DNA of 7,188 nt from Paenibacillaceae bacterium (GTDB lineage Bacteria; Bacillota; Bacilli; Paenibacillales; YIM-B00363), in NCBI GenBank assembly GCA_018969805.1, contig JAGWXQ010000074.1, positions 1 through 7,188 of the forward strand, in the 5' to 3' direction. Numbering within the stretch: the first letter of the stretch is position 1; the number at the start of each line of letters is the position of its first letter. Under the pieces are notes generated by a model. That model saw nothing but the letters and a program-made list of their open reading frames with translations, was not told the origin of the DNA and made no database searches. The position numbers and the translations under genes were made by a program. Positions 5,584 to 7,188 of this stretch are shown here, one piece after another.

Positions 5584-7020
5584 CTAATCCACGCCACAGT
5601 GGCAATGCAGTACCGGCTTGCGTGCTGCGGTCGCTTCATCGAGCCGCTTGACGGGTGTCGTATGGGGGGCACGTACGACGAGGTCAGGTTCGGCGTGCGC
5701 TTCTTCGACGATGCGGATAAGCGCATCGGCAAACGCATCGAGTGTTTCTAAGCTTTCTGTTTCTGTAGGTTCGATCATAAGGCATTCTTCAATATTTGTC
5801 GGAAAATACATCGTTGGGGGATGAAATCCATAGTCAAGCAGACGTTTGGCAATGTCCAGAGCTCTGACACCAGTTTGTTGTTTGATCGTTTTGGCAGACA
5901 ATACAAACTCGTGTTTGCATATTCCTTCTACCGGGACATCGAAGAACGGGGACAGTCGTGTTTTCAAGTAATTCGCATGCAATACGGCGTGTTCGGATAC
6001 GTTGCGCAGCTGCGGTCCATATGACCGAATGTATGCGAAAGCGCGGATGAGGACCCCGATATTGCCCAAATACGCCTTCACTTTGCCGATTGATTGCGGG
6101 TTGTCGTATAGCGTATATTGTCCATCCGTGTACTGAATGCGCGGGTTTGGAAGAAACGGAATGAGTGCTTCTTTGACACCGACCGGTCCTGCACCAGGCC
6201 CCCCCCCGCCGTGTGGTGTGCTCATTGTTTTGTGCACATTGAGATGCACGACGTCGAAACCCATATCACCCGGACGCGCAATTCCGAGGATGGCATTGCT
6301 GTTTGCACCGTCGTAGTACAGCATTCCCCCCGCACTGTGCACGATATCCGCGATTTCGACGATGTCTTTTTCAAACAGTCCGAGCGTGTTCGGATTGGTG
6401 AGCATCAAGGCTGCGGTATGAGGACCGACAACCCGACGCAGTGCCTCAGTATTTACGAGCCCGTTTGGGTCGGATGGGATCGTGATGACTTCATAGCCCG
6501 CGAGCATCGCGCTGGCGGGGTTCGTCCCGTGGGACGAGTCCGGCACGATGACGTGTGTGCGGTGCTCGTGTTTGTGCTCGTGGTACGCGCGGATGAGCAT
6601 CAGTCCCGTATATTCGCCGTGTGCGCCCGCAGCAGGCTGGAGCGTGATCGCATCCATACCTGTGATTTGTGCCAAATCGTGCTCCAGTGCCACAAGCAAC
6701 GCCAACATTCCCTGAATAGAACGCACAGGTTGCTCTGGATGGACGTGGGCGAGCCCTGGGATGCGCATGATTTCTTCATGGAGCTTCGGATTGTACTTCA
6801 TCGTGCACGACCCAAGCGGATACATGCCGTTGTCGATGCCAAAATTGCGCCGCGACAGCGCCGTATAGTGCCTGACGACGTCCAATTCACTGAGCTCTGG
6901 CAATGCTGCGGGCGCTGCTCTTTTGGCAAAGTCGGGGAGCGTGTGCATCGGCACATCGCAAGGAGGCAATGCATACGCAATTCGTCCGGGATGCGTGCGT
7001 TCGGAAATGAGCATCGTCAT
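5584..7020 (-). CDS. gcvPB: Glycine dehydrogenase (decarboxylating) subunit 2, GcvPB
   Basis: This is the C-terminal-type subunit of the two-part P-protein of the glycine cleavage system. With GcvPA it decarboxylates glycine on pyridoxal phosphate and passes the aminomethyl group to the lipoyl arm of GcvH, in the cytoplasm. The 478 aa are near the usual length for the family. Visible family motifs are GSCTMKYNPK (70-79), AGAHGEYTGL (131-140), PDSSHGTNPASA (160-171), DGANSNAILG (237-246, with D237 or its neighbourhood near the cofactor) and the PLP-lysine loop NVHKTMSTPHGGGGPGAGP, with K264 as the Schiff-base lysine. The start is the ATG at 7020, ten bases after GGAGG, and it overlaps the gcvPA stop by four bases (ATGA). 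Two oddities are a nine-base G homopolymer encoding the glycine loop after K264 and a C-terminal tail ending in HCHCGVD with C473 and C475. Identification is secure. Confidence 0.98.
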   Translation of the reverse strand: MTMLISERTHPGRIAYALPPCDVPMHTLPDFAKRAAPAALPELSELDVVRHYTALSRRNFGIDNGMYPLGSCTMKYNPKLHEEIMRIPGLAHVHPEQPVRSIQGMLALLVALEHDLAQITGMDAITLQPAAGAHGEYTGLMLIRAYHEHKHEHRTHVIVPDSSHGTNPASAMLAGYEVITIPSDPNGLVNTEALRRVVGPHTAALMLTNPNTLGLFEKDIVEIADIVHSAGGMLYYDGANSNAILGIARPGDMGFDVVHLNVHKTMSTPHGGGGPGAGPVGVKEALIPFLPNPRIQYTDGQYTLYDNPQSIGKVKAYLGNIGVLIRAFAYIRSYGPQLRNVSEHAVLHANYLKTRLSPFFDVPVEGICKHEFVLSAKTIKQQTGVRALDIAKRLLDYGFHPPTMYFPTNIEECLMIEPTETESLETLDAFADALIRIVEEAHAEPDLVVRAPHTTPVKRLDEATAARKPVLHCHCGVD

Positions 7021-7188
7021 AGGAGCACATCCTCCATCGCTTGTGCAAATTGGTCAATGTCTTGTTTTGTGCGGCGTTCGGTGACCGCGACGAGCAATCC
7101 CGTAGATGCATCGACGCGCCCGAGGTCGTACCCCCCGATGATGCGCGCATCGAGCAATGTGTCAAGCACCGTTGCGACAGGGGTTTGC
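7017..7188 (-). CDS. gcvPA: Glycine dehydrogenase (decarboxylating) subunit 1, GcvPA, C-terminal end only
   Basis: The last 56 codons and the TGA stop are visible; the rest lies beyond the right edge. The fragment contains IIGGYDLGRVDASTG followed by LLVAVTERRTKQDID. This matches the conserved C-terminus of the GcvPA subunit of the split glycine decarboxylase (IIGGYDLGR, then LVAVTE-RT, then a final helix). The stop overlaps the gcvPB start as ATGA, giving a 1:1 coupled arrangement as expected for subunits of one heteromeric enzyme. In this phylum the operon usually begins with gcvT and is often controlled by a glycine riboswitch; neither is inside this window. Confidence 0.95.
   Translation of the reverse strand, partial: QTPVATVLDTLLDARIIGGYDLGRVDASTGLLVAVTERRTKQDIDQFAQAMEDVLL
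7031..7035 (-). promoter_or_regulatory. Ribosome binding site of gcvPB, inside gcvPA
   Basis: On the minus strand GGAGG lies within the last codons of gcvPA, ten bases before the gcvPB ATG at 7020. It favours this start over the second ATG (7014), which is two codons further in. Together with the ATGA overlap it indicates coupled translation of the two P-protein subunits. Confidence 0.65.

Overview
The window reads as a chromosomal segment of a Gram-positive bacterium of the Bacillota, class Bacilli. The acetyl-CoA synthetase is of the short Bacillus AcsA type. Glycine decarboxylase is split into two subunits (GcvPA and GcvPB), as is usual in this phylum. Ribosome binding sites are strong AGGAG-type sites, and terminators are hairpins with T-tracts. 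The housekeeping genes have moderate GC, roughly half by eye. An Alicyclobacillus-like relative is a reasonable guess, but the sequence alone does not settle the genus.

Layout. (1) Positions 1-1521 (+) hold the 3' nine-tenths of acsA; its start lies left of the window. One base after its stop comes a DUF429 gene (1523-2248, +), predicted to have an RNase H-like nuclease fold, in an apparently coupled two-gene unit. (2) Positions 2285-4006 (-) encode an unrecognised 573-residue exported or membrane protein. It has a signal peptide, a 53-residue uncharged hydrophobic stretch and a long, charged, AT-rich C-terminal half. Its terminator overlaps the end of the DUF429 gene. (3) Positions 4007-4916 have no convincing gene. 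They contain a dyad in the leader of the 573-residue gene, a perfect 2 x 17-bp tandem duplication and a hairpin followed by T residues. (4) Positions 4917-5501 (+) encode an unrecognised 194-residue secreted protein with four cysteines in the mature part. (5) A strong bidirectional terminator (5521-5553) separates it from gcvPB (5584-7020, -) and the 3' end of gcvPA (7017-7188, -), which overlap by four bases.

How the genes work together. acsA activates acetate to acetyl-CoA. GcvPA and GcvPB form the glycine-decarboxylating P-protein of the glycine cleavage system, which feeds one-carbon metabolism. Between these two conserved metabolic blocks lie two divergently transcribed genes for exported proteins of unknown function. 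They are separated by an unusually long non-coding region and, in one case, have a distinct base composition. This 2.3-4.9 kb stretch is the accessory-looking part of the window and the best place to look for something undescribed. Nothing in the sequence proves that the two genes form one system.
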